DNA from: Candidatus Uhrbacteria bacterium
GTDB taxonomy: Bacteria; Patescibacteriota; Patescibacteriia; UBA9934
Assembly (NCBI GenBank): GCA_943359325.1
Contig: CALRHD010000007.1
Coordinates: 1-39,593 of the forward strand
Direction of reading: 5' to 3'
DNA: 39,593 nucleotides
A model generated the notes under the pieces. The model saw only the letters and a list, made by a program, of their open reading frames with translations, had not been told where the DNA came from and did no database searches. Position numbers and translations under genes: made by a program. Below, in pieces: positions 22,654 to 30,437 of this stretch. Position 1 is the first letter of the stretch, and each line of letters begins with the position of its first letter.

Positions 22654-23075
22654 AGAGAGCAATCATGTATGCCGATGGTGGTGCGCGCGGCAATCCAGGG
22701 CCAGCAGCGGGCGGTGCGGTTTTGTTCGCAATCGCGGATGACGGCGGTTGTGGCGACGTTATCGCAACGACAGGAAAATTTCTGCCGCACGCAACGAACA
22801 ATGTTGCAGAGTACACGGGCATCATCGTTGGTCTTGAAAAAGCGCGTGAGTTTGGCATCGATGACCTCGATGTGCGTCTCGATAGCGAACTTGCGGTCAA
22901 GCAGTTGAACGGCGTGTATCGCGTCAAAAATCCAGAGCTTGCAAAATTGTTCGTTGTTGTGCACAACCTCCGTACGCATTTTCGTCGAATTGTTTTCCGC
23001 CACGTGCGTCGCGAATTCAATAAAGCCGCCGACGCGGTCGTGAATATGACTATCGATGCCGCGCTCGGACTGTGA
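22647..23075 (+). CDS. Ribonuclease HI family protein
   Basis: Cleaves RNA in RNA-DNA hybrids, as in primer or R-loop removal. The 142-aa product has the four-acid active site: Asp10 in YADGGARGNPGPA, Glu55 in NNVAEYTG, Asp79 in VRLDSELAVKQLNG and Asp129 in HVRREFNKAADAVVN. It resembles the compact RnhA-like group seen in Bacillus and archaea more than E. coli RnhA (no basic protrusion). The ATG at 22647 overlaps the recJ end; an alternative ATG at 22665 would remove the first strand residues and is less likely. Confidence 0.88.
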   Translation: MLKRAIMYADGGARGNPGPAAGGAVLFAIADDGGCGDVIATTGKFLPHATNNVAEYTGIIVGLEKAREFGIDDLDVRLDSELAVKQLNGVYRVKNPELAKLFVVVHNLRTHFRRIVFRHVRREFNKAADAVVNMTIDAALGL

Positions 23076-23081
23076 TATATT
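23073..23081 (+). promoter_or_regulatory. Extended -10 promoter for pilM
   Basis: TGA then TATATT (23076-23081), overlapping the RNase H stop codon. A 40-nt stretch with two GGTAnCTTGTAG words separates it from the pilM ATG. Confidence 0.5.
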
Positions 23082-23121
23082 AGGTGGTACCTTGTAGGAA
23101 GGTAGCTTGTAGACGGCTCAT

Positions 23122-24258
23122 ATGAATTTGTTTAGGGGGAAAAAACAAGAAGCGTTTCATGGCATGCTTGGTGTCGATCTGGGTCCGTCGGGCGTAAAAA
23201 TTGTCGAGCTCACTCCTGAAAAGGGAAAAATGCGACTTTCAACGTACGGCTACTCCGAATATGCAGAGCCGAAGCCCGAAGCAATGGCATTTTTGGATGA
23301 CGTCGATAAAACGGTGGAAGCGATAACACGCATTGTAAAAGAGTCGGGCATGAAGGCGACGAAGGCGATTGCGGCTTTGCCGAGCGCGATGGTTTTTCAG
23401 GCTATTATTACCATTCCACAACCGAAGAACGTCAAGGAAGATTTGAAAGCGCTTATCGAAACGCAAGCGGCAAAGTTGTTGCCATTACCGCTCTCGGAGA
23501 TGATCTTAGATTCGAATGTGCTTGATAAGGATTTATTGCCGAAAGAAGAGGAAAGAGGAAAGAAAAAAGAGGAAAGCATGAGTCAGCAGCCTACCGACGA
23601 GGCGAGAAAGAACAAAAATATTCGCGTACTGATTACCGGTGCACCAAAAACGTTGGTTGGAAAATACGTAGAGATTTTTCGGCGATCAAAAATTGAGCTC
23701 GTGTCACTCGAAACAGAAGTGTTTGCACTGATTCGTTCACTCGTTGGGAATGATAAGTCGCGCATCATGCTCGTCGACATGGGGCACGTGCAGACGAACA
23801 TTGCTATCGTCGACCGCGGTGTGCCGTATTTGCATCGGAGCACGCGGGGTGGTGGAGTCGACGTCACAAATGCGCTCGCACAAAGTACGAGCATGGCATT
23901 TGCCGACGCCGAGAGAATGAAGTGTGACCTAGGATTGCAGCAAGGAGGTGGAGAACCACCGAAGCTTGTGCAGACTGCACTTGCAAACATCGTGCATGAA
24001 TTACGATATGCGATTGAGCTGTACGCAGCACAGGATTTTCACAGCAACACGACAGTTGAAAAAATTATTATGACGGGTGGCTCGGCGCACCTACCTGCTC
24101 TTGATACGTATTTGACCTCACAGTTAAATGTGAACGTGTACATTGGTGATCCTTGGGCGCGTATTGCGGCACCGCCGTCGTTGCGCCCTGTGCTCGAAGA
24201 GGTCGGTCCACGTTTTGCGGTTGCGCTTGGGCTTGCCATGCGTCAGAACGAGTCGTGA
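23122..24258 (+). CDS. pilM: Type IV pilus assembly protein PilM
   Basis: An actin/FtsA-like cytoplasmic ATPase that joins the pilus motor to the membrane partners PilN and PilO. The 378-aa product begins near LGVDLGPSGVKIVEL (ATP phosphate-1 motif), contains IMLVDMGHVQTNIAIVDRG (phosphate-2) and IIMTGGSAHLPALDTYL (adenosine motif). Residues about 140-162 (KEEERGKKKEES) are encoded by an uninterrupted 36-base purine run and look like an inserted loop. PilN and PilO do not follow; instead a degenerate receiver protein, a pseudopilin and the prepilin peptidase do. Confidence 0.9.
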   Translation: MNLFRGKKQEAFHGMLGVDLGPSGVKIVELTPEKGKMRLSTYGYSEYAEPKPEAMAFLDDVDKTVEAITRIVKESGMKATKAIAALPSAMVFQAIITIPQPKNVKEDLKALIETQAAKLLPLPLSEMILDSNVLDKDLLPKEEERGKKKEESMSQQPTDEARKNKNIRVLITGAPKTLVGKYVEIFRRSKIELVSLETEVFALIRSLVGNDKSRIMLVDMGHVQTNIAIVDRGVPYLHRSTRGGGVDVTNALAQSTSMAFADAERMKCDLGLQQGGGEPPKLVQTALANIVHELRYAIELYAAQDFHSNTTVEKIIMTGGSAHLPALDTYLTSQLNVNVYIGDPWARIAAPPSLRPVLEEVGPRFAVALGLAMRQNES

Positions 24259-24259
24259 T

Positions 24260-24631
24260 ATGCAAAAGCATTCGCTCCTCATTGCTTCGTGCGACGCCGT
24301 GCTCGCAGGAATTTTCGTGCGGCGTTTTTCGCGTGAAGGTTGGGACGTTGTTGTCGTTGATGGCATAAAAGACGCCGAGTATAAGGCGGTGAAAATGCGA
24401 CCGTCGATTTTTTTGTTTGACACGTCTTGCACGATCGATGTCGCACATGAAGTCAAGCGGCTTCGTGCGTTGCCCACGCTCCGCAAAACAAAAATCGTGT
24501 TACTTTCAGAACGAGCGGACATGTCGTCGATTCGTGCGGGACTTGCTGCAGGAGCGTCGGAATATGTGTTGACGCGGCATGTTATCCCCGCCGAGGTTGT
24601 GACGAAGATGAAGAAACTTATCGGAGCGTGA
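24260..24631 (+). CDS. Degenerate CheY-like receiver domain protein
   Basis: A 123-aa protein that is just a receiver fold: strand 1 LLIASCDAVLAG, the phosphorylation-site strand IFLFDTS with an Asp, strand 4 KIVLLSERAD and the helix segment IRAGLAAGASEYVLTRHV. The acidic pair after strand 1 is reduced to one Asp, and the conserved Lys after strand 5 is replaced (LTRH), so normal phosphorylation is doubtful. It starts one base after the pilM stop, so it is probably made with PilM and may regulate or assemble the pilus. No histidine kinase is nearby. Confidence 0.7.
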   Translation: MQKHSLLIASCDAVLAGIFVRRFSREGWDVVVVDGIKDAEYKAVKMRPSIFLFDTSCTIDVAHEVKRLRALPTLRKTKIVLLSERADMSSIRAGLAAGASEYVLTRHVIPAEVVTKMKKLIGA

Positions 24632-24637
24632 TATAAT
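24629..24637 (+). promoter_or_regulatory. Consensus extended -10 promoter for the pseudopilin
   Basis: TGA then a perfect TATAAT (24632-24637), overlapping the stop of the receiver gene. It leaves a leader of about 53 nt that contains a TTGTAGGTGGTAG repeat. It is the best -10 of the window, as expected for an abundant pilus subunit. Confidence 0.6.
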
Positions 24638-24696
24638 AAAAAGGTTGTAGGTGGTAGCGTGTAGGTTATAGGGTCACTCACACTTACAAAAATATT

Positions 24697-25179
24697 ATGT
24701 CTAAATTTGAGGTGCTTGCGATTGTGGGAGTCATGGGAATATTCGGCGTGATTGCCGGGGTCGCAGTCCTGAACGCGAGAGAGAGGGTGCGTGACACGGC
24801 ACGACTTTCACAGATTCGTGATGTGCAAGAAGGGCTTGAGTCGTACTTTACCGATCATAGTGCGTATCCTGCAACGTCGGAACAGATTGCGCTTGGGCAG
24901 TCGACGTCGTTGTGCCTTTCAAATGATGGATTTGCGTGTACCGTTGCGCCGGAGAATGCGTACCTCGACGTCGTGCCGTCGCCGCCCGCATCAGGGTTGA
25001 AGGGGAAGTCGTCGTGCAGTGGTATTGCAAATGCGTATTGTTATGAGAGTGACGCTGCAGGTTATCGTTTGCAATTTGAGTTAGAGAGTGGGAATGCGCT
25101 TCTTCAGCTCACGAAAGGCGTGAACTGTGCAAACGAAACAAAACTTTTGCCGGGAGCATGCGCGGCATATAGTCATTAG
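24697..25179 (+). CDS. Type IV pilin-like protein (pseudopilin)
   Basis: A 160-aa protein with one N-terminal hydrophobic helix (VLAIVGVMGIFGVIAGVAVL) running into a charged helix (NARERVRDTARLSQIRDVQ) and then LESYFTDHSAYP, the classic pilin/pseudopilin layout. Glu5 is in the usual position relative to the helix, but the residue before the expected cleavage point is Lys rather than Gly (MSKFEVLAI). Six cysteines in the C-terminal part could make disulphides. The prepilin peptidase gene follows after seven bases, and a DsbA-like protein is encoded 6 kb away. Confidence 0.8.
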   Translation: MSKFEVLAIVGVMGIFGVIAGVAVLNARERVRDTARLSQIRDVQEGLESYFTDHSAYPATSEQIALGQSTSLCLSNDGFACTVAPENAYLDVVPSPPASGLKGKSSCSGIANAYCYESDAAGYRLQFELESGNALLQLTKGVNCANETKLLPGACAAYSH

Positions 25180-25186
25180 CTTCGAT

Positions 25187-25984
25187 ATGGAAATAGCGTT
25201 TACGTGGATTGCGCTTGCGGCATTGCTCGGCATCGCAACAGGAAGTTTGGTGAATGCGTTTGTGCTTCGTGCAAAACGTGGCTTGCCTTTGATGTCGAAG
25301 AATACTTGTATTCGTTGCGTCGAGCCAATCGCATGGTTCGACTGCATTCCTGTATTGAGCTACGTCGCATTGCGTGGCCGTTGTCGAAAATGTAGCTCGG
25401 CGATTGAATGGCAATATCCTGCGGTCGAGATTGCGATTTCGCTCTTATTCGCACTTTTCGCTGCGCGCATAACTTTTGGCATTGGTATCCCCGATTTTGT
25501 TGACTCATCTGAGCTTTGGATTTTGTTTGTTCGTGATGCCGTCATTTCTGCGCTGCTCGTCGTCATTTTTCTTTACGACTTTCGTTTTTCCGTCATTCCC
25601 GACAAATTTTCGATCCCTGCAGTGTGTGCAGCGCTGGTCTTCAACCTGCTCATGGGCGCAAATCCCTTTGCCGTTTTTCTTGGCGGACTAACGATTGGCG
25701 CATTTTTCTCCGTACAGTTTTTGGTGTCGCAGGGCAGGTGGATCGGCGGCGGTGACATTCGTATGGGGCTCCTCATGGGGTTTTTGCTTGGGTTGCCACT
25801 CGGTATGGTCGCATTGTTTTTGTCGTATGTTGGTGGCGCATTTGCAGGAATTATTTTACTTGTTTGGAAGCATCGCCGCATCGACAGCCACGTTCCGTTT
25901 GGTACATTTCTTGCGGGTGCAACGGTTTTGACAATGATTTTTGGAGCAGGAATTTTGGAGTGGTATCTCGGTTTGATCTCTTGA
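25187..25984 (+). CDS. pilD: Prepilin peptidase / N-methyltransferase (PilD)
   Basis: An aspartic protease in the membrane that removes the leader of prepilins and methylates the new N-terminus. The 265-aa product has the N-terminal methylase part with four zinc cysteines in two CxxC pairs (Cys41/44 and Cys66/69), and the catalytic aspartates in FLYDFRFSVIPD (Asp131) and the GGGD motif (Asp190). About seven membrane helices are visible. The ATG at 25187 begins the first membrane segment; the upstream in-frame extension overlaps the pseudopilin and is rejected. It ends one base before the arfB stop on the other strand. Confidence 0.92.
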   Translation: MEIAFTWIALAALLGIATGSLVNAFVLRAKRGLPLMSKNTCIRCVEPIAWFDCIPVLSYVALRGRCRKCSSAIEWQYPAVEIAISLLFALFAARITFGIGIPDFVDSSELWILFVRDAVISALLVVIFLYDFRFSVIPDKFSIPAVCAALVFNLLMGANPFAVFLGGLTIGAFFSVQFLVSQGRWIGGGDIRMGLLMGFLLGLPLGMVALFLSYVGGAFAGIILLVWKHRRIDSHVPFGTFLAGATVLTMIFGAGILEWYLGLIS

Positions 25985-25985
25985 T

Positions 25986-26393
25986 CTAATCGTCGACGCG
26001 TGACCGAAGAAGTTTCGTGCGGCTGTGTAATTGTTTTTGGTGCAAGCGGCGTTCCTTCGATGCGCGAGTTGGTTTTGTTGCAAGACGACGTTTTACCGGC
26101 GTTAATGCTTTTGTGACAAGTCGTTCGAGACGTTCAATTGCCGTTTCGCGATTCCGTGACTGCTGACGTTCGTCGGAGGCCTGTAGCACCACTTCACCGT
26201 CATTATTTATTCGTGTCCGCAATGCATGGCGAATCATCGCTTTTTGTTTTTCATTGAATACGCGGGATGCATGTACACTCCAAAACAACTGCGCCTTTGT
26301 CGACGTTTTATTCACATTCTGTCCGCCGGCTCCCGACGAACGAACGTACACTAAACGAATCTCATTGACGGGGATGCTCACTCTCTCCTCCAT
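25986..26393 (-). CDS. arfB: Alternative ribosome-rescue factor ArfB (peptidyl-tRNA hydrolase, GGQ type)
   Basis: Releases peptides from ribosomes stalled on mRNAs without a stop codon. The 135-aa product has the catalytic GGQ at residues 23-25 in RSSGAGGQNVNKTSTKAQL, the LQASDERQQSRNRETAIERL segment and the Lys/Arg-rich tail (KERRLHQKQLHSR) that inserts into the empty mRNA channel. The length fits ArfB/YaeJ and excludes full-length RF1/RF2. The ATG at 26393 matches the family start and has a -10 box ending 8 nt upstream; an earlier ATG would lie inside or before that box. Confidence 0.88.
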   Translation of the reverse strand: MEERVSIPVNEIRLVYVRSSGAGGQNVNKTSTKAQLFWSVHASRVFNEKQKAMIRHALRTRINNDGEVVLQASDERQQSRNRETAIERLERLVTKALTPVKRRLATKPTRASKERRLHQKQLHSRTKLLRSRVDD

Positions 26394-26401
26394 ATGCGAG
26401 T

Positions 26402-26407
26402 AGTGTA
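26402..26407 (-). promoter_or_regulatory. Predicted -10 for arfB
   Basis: TACACT on the - strand, ending 8 nt before the ATG at 26393, so a leaderless transcript is predicted. The -35 position falls at the arm of the 26426-26452 hairpin and reads GGACTC. Confidence 0.45.
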
Positions 26408-26425
26408 CCATTGATGTATAGATTG

Positions 26426-26452
26426 AGTCCCGATCTCGAGGAGATCGGGACT
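26426..26452. repeat. CCCGATCTC hairpin element, copy 1
   Basis: AGTCCCGATCTC (26426-26437), loop GAG and the exact reverse complement (26441-26452). The same 27 bp, with one loop base changed, occurs at 36034-36060. It lies between the divergent arfB and ligA genes, where neither side needs a terminator. Confidence 0.95.
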
Positions 26453-26516
26453 GCACTGCAGGAGCTCATCTTTTTCTCCACAGAACCATTGATATGGGGT
26501 ACGATATGGTCATTCT

Positions 26517-28493
26517 ATGATACATGCCGAGGCAAAAAGTCGTATTGAAAAGTTGCGGGCGCTGATTGAAAAATATCGGTACGAGTACCATGTTTTGGAT
26601 GTGCATACGGTATCGGACGCCACAAATGACGCGTTGAAACACGAGCTGTACACGCTCGAGCAACAATTCCCCGACCTCATTACTCCTCTTTCTCCGACGC
26701 AACGTGTGGGTGGCGAACCGCTGCCGAAGTTTTCAAAGGTGACGCATGCCGTACCGATGCTTTCCATGGAAGATGTCTTTACGGTGAACGAAGCGTGTGA
26801 TTGGTTAGCACGCGTTGAAAAGATGGCGAATAAGCATGTGGACATTGCGTGCATGCCAAAAATCGATGGTCTTGCGGTTTCGCTTGTGTATGAGGACAGA
26901 AAATTGATGACGGCGGCGACGCGCGGAAATGGAAAAATTGGAGAGAACGTGACGATGAATGTGCGGACGATCGAGTCGGTACCGCTTATGTTGCAGGGTG
27001 ACATGAAGGGGAGGGTCGAGGTGCGAGGGGAGATTTACATGACACGTAAGGATTTCGCAGCGTTGAATCGTCGTCAACAAAAATCGGGTGAAGCGCTATT
27101 TGCAAATCCGCGGAATGTATCGGCGGGAAGTATTCGTCAACTCGATCCGAAAATTGTCGCGACGCGACCACTGCGGTTTTTTGCATGGGGACTTGTAGCG
27201 AATGCGGGGCAATCAACACACATCGAAGGGTTGGAGCGTTTACGCGACATGGGTTTTGCGACGAGCCCGTTTGTGTATGCGAAAGATTTTAATGACATAA
27301 AAAAGTTTTTTGGTGACATGGAGAATAAGCGTGAGAAACTCGACTATTGGATTGACGGTGTGGTGTTGCGTGTGAACGACGTAAAAACATTTGACGGTCT
27401 TGGTGTTGTGGGAAAAACTCCACGTGGTCTTGTAGCATGGAAATTTGCGGCTGAAGAAGCGACGACACGTGTGCAAAGTGTGGAGTGGTCGGTGGGAAGA
27501 ACGGGGGCGCTGACGCCTGTCGCAACGGTTGCGCCGACGTTTATTGCAGGAACGACGGTGACGCACGCAACGCTTCATAACGCCGACGAAATTGCACGGC
27601 TCGGACTCAAACTCGGCGACACTGTTGTGCTCACAAAGGCGGGCGATATTATTCCAAAGATAACGAAGGTAATGACCGAGCTGCGCGACGGCAAAGAGAA
27701 AGTCATCATGATTCCGGAGAAGTGTCCCGTGTGCGGGTCTCCTATTGAACGTCGACAGGATGAGGTTGCGCTGTTCTGCATGAACAGCACTTGCTTCGCG
27801 CAGGAGAAAGAGCATGTGCTGTACGCCGCTCGTGCATTCGATATTGATGGACTTGGCGACAAGATCGTGGAGCGACTTGTTGAAGAGGGGCTGCTTTCGT
27901 CACCACCCGATATTTTTCGTCTGCAGGAAGGGGATCTCGCTCTGCTCGACCGGTTTGGCGACGTGTCCGCAAAAAAACTTGTCGATGAGATTGCAAAAAA
28001 GAAAATTATTGATCTCGATAAATTTATTCTCGGACTCGGCATTCGTCATGTCGGTGCGCAAACCGCATTTGCCCTTGCTCGTGCATTTGGAACGCTGGAG
28101 GTGTTTGTTTCTGCAACGGCTGAGCAATTGGTCGCTATTCCTGATGTGGGTGAGATTGTTGCGAAATCAATCTCCAAATTCTTGCGGAGCCCACAGTCGC
28201 ACCTTCTTTTTGACGCATATCGTGATGTCGGCGTCATTATACGAAAGGCGAAAACCATCACACAAAAACTCGCAGGGAAAACATTTGTATTCACAGGAAC
28301 ACTCTCGCTGCTCGAGCGCGAGGCCGCAAAAGAGAAAATTCGTTTGCTTGGGGGATCTGTCTCGGGTTCTGTGAGTAAAAAAACAGACTACGTTGTTGCG
28401 GGCGAGAATGCAGGTTCTAAGCGTGACGACGCACATCGCCTTCACGTCCCGATCTTGCGGGAGGACGAATTTATGCGTATGCTCGGCGAGTAG
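26517..28493 (+). CDS. ligA: NAD-dependent DNA ligase LigA
   Basis: Seals DNA nicks in replication and repair. The 658-aa product has the N-terminal Ia domain (YRYEYHVLDVHTVSDA), the adenylation motif CMPKIDGLAV with Lys115, the OB-fold, the zinc site CPVCGSP ... CMNSTC, helix-hairpin-helix repeats (GDVSAKKLVDEI, LGIRHVGAQTA) and the C-terminal BRCT domain (LAGKTFVFTGTL to the end). The length is typical. It heads a five-gene + strand run with gatC, gatA, lgt and the DsbA-like gene. Confidence 0.97.
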   Translation: MIHAEAKSRIEKLRALIEKYRYEYHVLDVHTVSDATNDALKHELYTLEQQFPDLITPLSPTQRVGGEPLPKFSKVTHAVPMLSMEDVFTVNEACDWLARVEKMANKHVDIACMPKIDGLAVSLVYEDRKLMTAATRGNGKIGENVTMNVRTIESVPLMLQGDMKGRVEVRGEIYMTRKDFAALNRRQQKSGEALFANPRNVSAGSIRQLDPKIVATRPLRFFAWGLVANAGQSTHIEGLERLRDMGFATSPFVYAKDFNDIKKFFGDMENKREKLDYWIDGVVLRVNDVKTFDGLGVVGKTPRGLVAWKFAAEEATTRVQSVEWSVGRTGALTPVATVAPTFIAGTTVTHATLHNADEIARLGLKLGDTVVLTKAGDIIPKITKVMTELRDGKEKVIMIPEKCPVCGSPIERRQDEVALFCMNSTCFAQEKEHVLYAARAFDIDGLGDKIVERLVEEGLLSSPPDIFRLQEGDLALLDRFGDVSAKKLVDEIAKKKIIDLDKFILGLGIRHVGAQTAFALARAFGTLEVFVSATAEQLVAIPDVGEIVAKSISKFLRSPQSHLLFDAYRDVGVIIRKAKTITQKLAGKTFVFTGTLSLLEREAAKEKIRLLGGSVSGSVSKKTDYVVAGENAGSKRDDAHRLHVPILREDEFMRMLGE

Positions 28494-28524
28494 TTGAGTG
28501 CCCTCCTCACGACCTAAAATAAAT

Positions 28525-28803
28525 ATGGATATCCAAAGAATCGCATCACTTTCCCGTTTACAATTAACAGAAGACGAAGAGACGATGATGGCGGCACAGC
28601 TGCCAGAAATTTTGGCATACGTCGGCAAGCTGCAGGAAGTTGATACGTCAAATGTTGACGTCAAAGCATATTTGACGACGGCCACCAATGTACTCCGAGT
28701 CGATGAAGCGTTTCTTGTCGACGATGCACATCGAAAAATGTTGATCGATGCGTTTCCTGAAAAAACGGGCGATGCGCTAAAAGTCCCTGGAGTTTTTGAA
28801 TAA
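28525..28803 (+). CDS. gatC: Asp-tRNA(Asn)/Glu-tRNA(Gln) amidotransferase subunit C
   Basis: Small chaperone-like subunit that holds GatA and GatB together. The 92-aa product shows the family layout: IQRIASLSRLQLTEDEETMMAAQLPEILAYVGKLQEVDTS, i.e. an N-terminal helix pair with the conserved LARL-like motif, followed by an extended C-terminal part with VLRVDEA. The ATG at 28525 was chosen because the family starts there; a TAAAAT lies just before it. gatA starts two bases after the stop. gatB is not in the window. Confidence 0.9.
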   Translation: MDIQRIASLSRLQLTEDEETMMAAQLPEILAYVGKLQEVDTSNVDVKAYLTTATNVLRVDEAFLVDDAHRKMLIDAFPEKTGDALKVPGVFE

Positions 28804-28805
28804 GT

Positions 28806-30257
28806 ATGGTACGTTTTACATTAGCAAAAGAAATTCGTGATCGCATTCTGTCTGGCGCAGTCTCTGCGGTCGACGTTACGCAAGCGGTGCTCGACGATAT
28901 TCATGCACGCGACGAGAACCTCGGTGCGTTTTTGGAGACGTTCGACATTGAGGCGCTTGCGGCAGCGAAGGCAATCGACGACATGCGAGAGAGGGGCGAG
29001 GAGCTACCCTTGCTTGCCGGCGTTCCCGTTGCCATAAAAGACAATATGCTTTGTGAGGGGCATATTGCGTCTGCGGGTGCAAAAATTCTCGGTGAACATC
29101 GTTCGGCGTATACCGCGACTGCAGTGCAGAAATTACGTGACGCAGGTGCAATTGTCATTGGCCGCACGAACATGGACGACGCCGCAATGGGTTCGTCGAC
29201 AGAAACAAGCGCATGGCAAAAAACGTATAATCCGTGGAATACGGAAAAAATTCCCGGAGGCTCTTCTGGCGGTTCGGCGGTGGCGGTTTCCGCAGGTTTC
29301 GTTCCGCTGGCTCTCGGCAGCGACACAGGCGGCAGCATTCGTCAGCCTGCGGCAATGTGTGGTGTTGTGGGTGTGAAGCCGAGTTACGGTCGCGTTTCGC
29401 GTTACGGGCTTATTGCACTTTCGTCGTCGCTCGATCAAATCGGTGTTTTCGCACATACCGTTGACGACGCTCGCCTCGTACTTTCCGTCATCGAAGGTCG
29501 TGACGATAATGATGCAACTTCCGTTGATCTTTTGGAGCCACCTACCCCCTACAACCTACCCCCTACAACCTTTGCCAATTTGCGCATTGGCATTCCAAAA
29601 GAATATTTCATCGACGGCATTGACCCTGACGTACGGGCAAGAGTCGAAGAAGCGATTGACGTCATGAAGAAGAACGGCGCGACGATCGTTGACGTGTCGT
29701 TGCCACTTACACCGTACGCATTACCGACGTATTACATTATTCAGCCCGCAGAAGCGTCGAGCAATCTTGGGCGGTACGATGGTATACGCTATGGCACACG
29801 GGGTGACGGTGGGTTGAACGAAAGTTATTTTGACGCACGTGGCAAGGGGTTTGGTGCAGAGGTGAAACGCCGTATTTTGTTAGGCACGTTTATTTTGTCG
29901 GCAGGGTATTACGACGCGTACTACAAAAAAGCATTGGCGGTGCGGACGGCGATTCGAAAAGAATTTGACGATGTGTTTGAGCAGGTCGACGTGATCGTAA
30001 GTCCGACGTCGCCGTGTGTTGCATGGAATATGGGTGAAAAATTCAACGACCCGATCGCGATGTACTTAGCAGACATTTTTACGGTGTCGGCGAACATCGC
30101 AGGCATCGCAGGGGTTTCTGTGCCGTGCGGATTTGCCCATGACCTTCCTGTTGGCCTTCAGTTTTTGGCGGGTGCCATGCACGACGAAAAAGCACTTGCT
30201 GCCGCCGCGGCGTATCAAGCGGTCACCGATTGGCACACGGTGACGCCGAGTACGTGA
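28806..30257 (+). CDS. gatA: Asp-tRNA(Asn)/Glu-tRNA(Gln) amidotransferase subunit A
   Basis: The amidase subunit that frees ammonia from glutamine for correcting Glu-tRNA(Gln) or Asp-tRNA(Asn). The 483-aa product has the Ser-cis-Ser-Lys triad of the amidase signature family: Lys78 in PVAIKDN, Ser153 in PGGSSGGSA and Ser177 in SDTGGSIRQPA. The length and the ALPTYYIIQPAEASSNL segment are typical of GatA rather than of a generic amidase. A tandem 14-bp repeat at 29541-29568 encodes PPTPYNLPPTTF in the linker before RIGIPKEYF. Confidence 0.96.
   Translation: MVRFTLAKEIRDRILSGAVSAVDVTQAVLDDIHARDENLGAFLETFDIEALAAAKAIDDMRERGEELPLLAGVPVAIKDNMLCEGHIASAGAKILGEHRSAYTATAVQKLRDAGAIVIGRTNMDDAAMGSSTETSAWQKTYNPWNTEKIPGGSSGGSAVAVSAGFVPLALGSDTGGSIRQPAAMCGVVGVKPSYGRVSRYGLIALSSSLDQIGVFAHTVDDARLVLSVIEGRDDNDATSVDLLEPPTPYNLPPTTFANLRIGIPKEYFIDGIDPDVRARVEEAIDVMKKNGATIVDVSLPLTPYALPTYYIIQPAEASSNLGRYDGIRYGTRGDGGLNESYFDARGKGFGAEVKRRILLGTFILSAGYYDAYYKKALAVRTAIRKEFDDVFEQVDVIVSPTSPCVAWNMGEKFNDPIAMYLADIFTVSANIAGIAGVSVPCGFAHDLPVGLQFLAGAMHDEKALAAAAAYQAVTDWHTVTPST
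29541..29572 (+). repeat. CCTACAACC-type repeat inside gatA
   Basis: CCTACCCCCTACAA occurs twice in tandem (29541-29554 and 29555-29568), followed by a third partial CCTTTG. Related words occur at 11979-12012, 23085-23113 (reverse sense), 24643-24674 (reverse sense) and 32121-32150. Confidence 0.85.
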
Positions 30258-30317
30258 CGACGAAGTCAACGGGATATTGCCGTCTCTTCGTTCGCACCGA
30301 CATCCGATAAATTTTTT

Positions 30318-30325
30318 GCTATTCT
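30318..30325 (+). promoter_or_regulatory. Possible extended -10 upstream of lgt
   Basis: TGC overlapping TATTCT (30320-30325) in the 180-bp gap between gatA and lgt. It would leave a leader of about 106 nt. The rest of the gap shows no clear feature. Confidence 0.3.
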
Positions 30326-30437
30326 CTTGTCGTGATACAAGAAGTTGCTCTGTACTATCCCTTTTAATGGTTCTTTGTTTACTCGAAATTTATCGGGCCG
30401 GCACTCACTCATCGTCGACAATATCCCGTTGACTTCT

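Noticed and set aside
25127-25186. Upstream extension of the prepilin peptidase
   Set aside because: It overlaps the end of the pseudopilin gene and adds charged residues before a membrane segment that starts well at ATG 25187.
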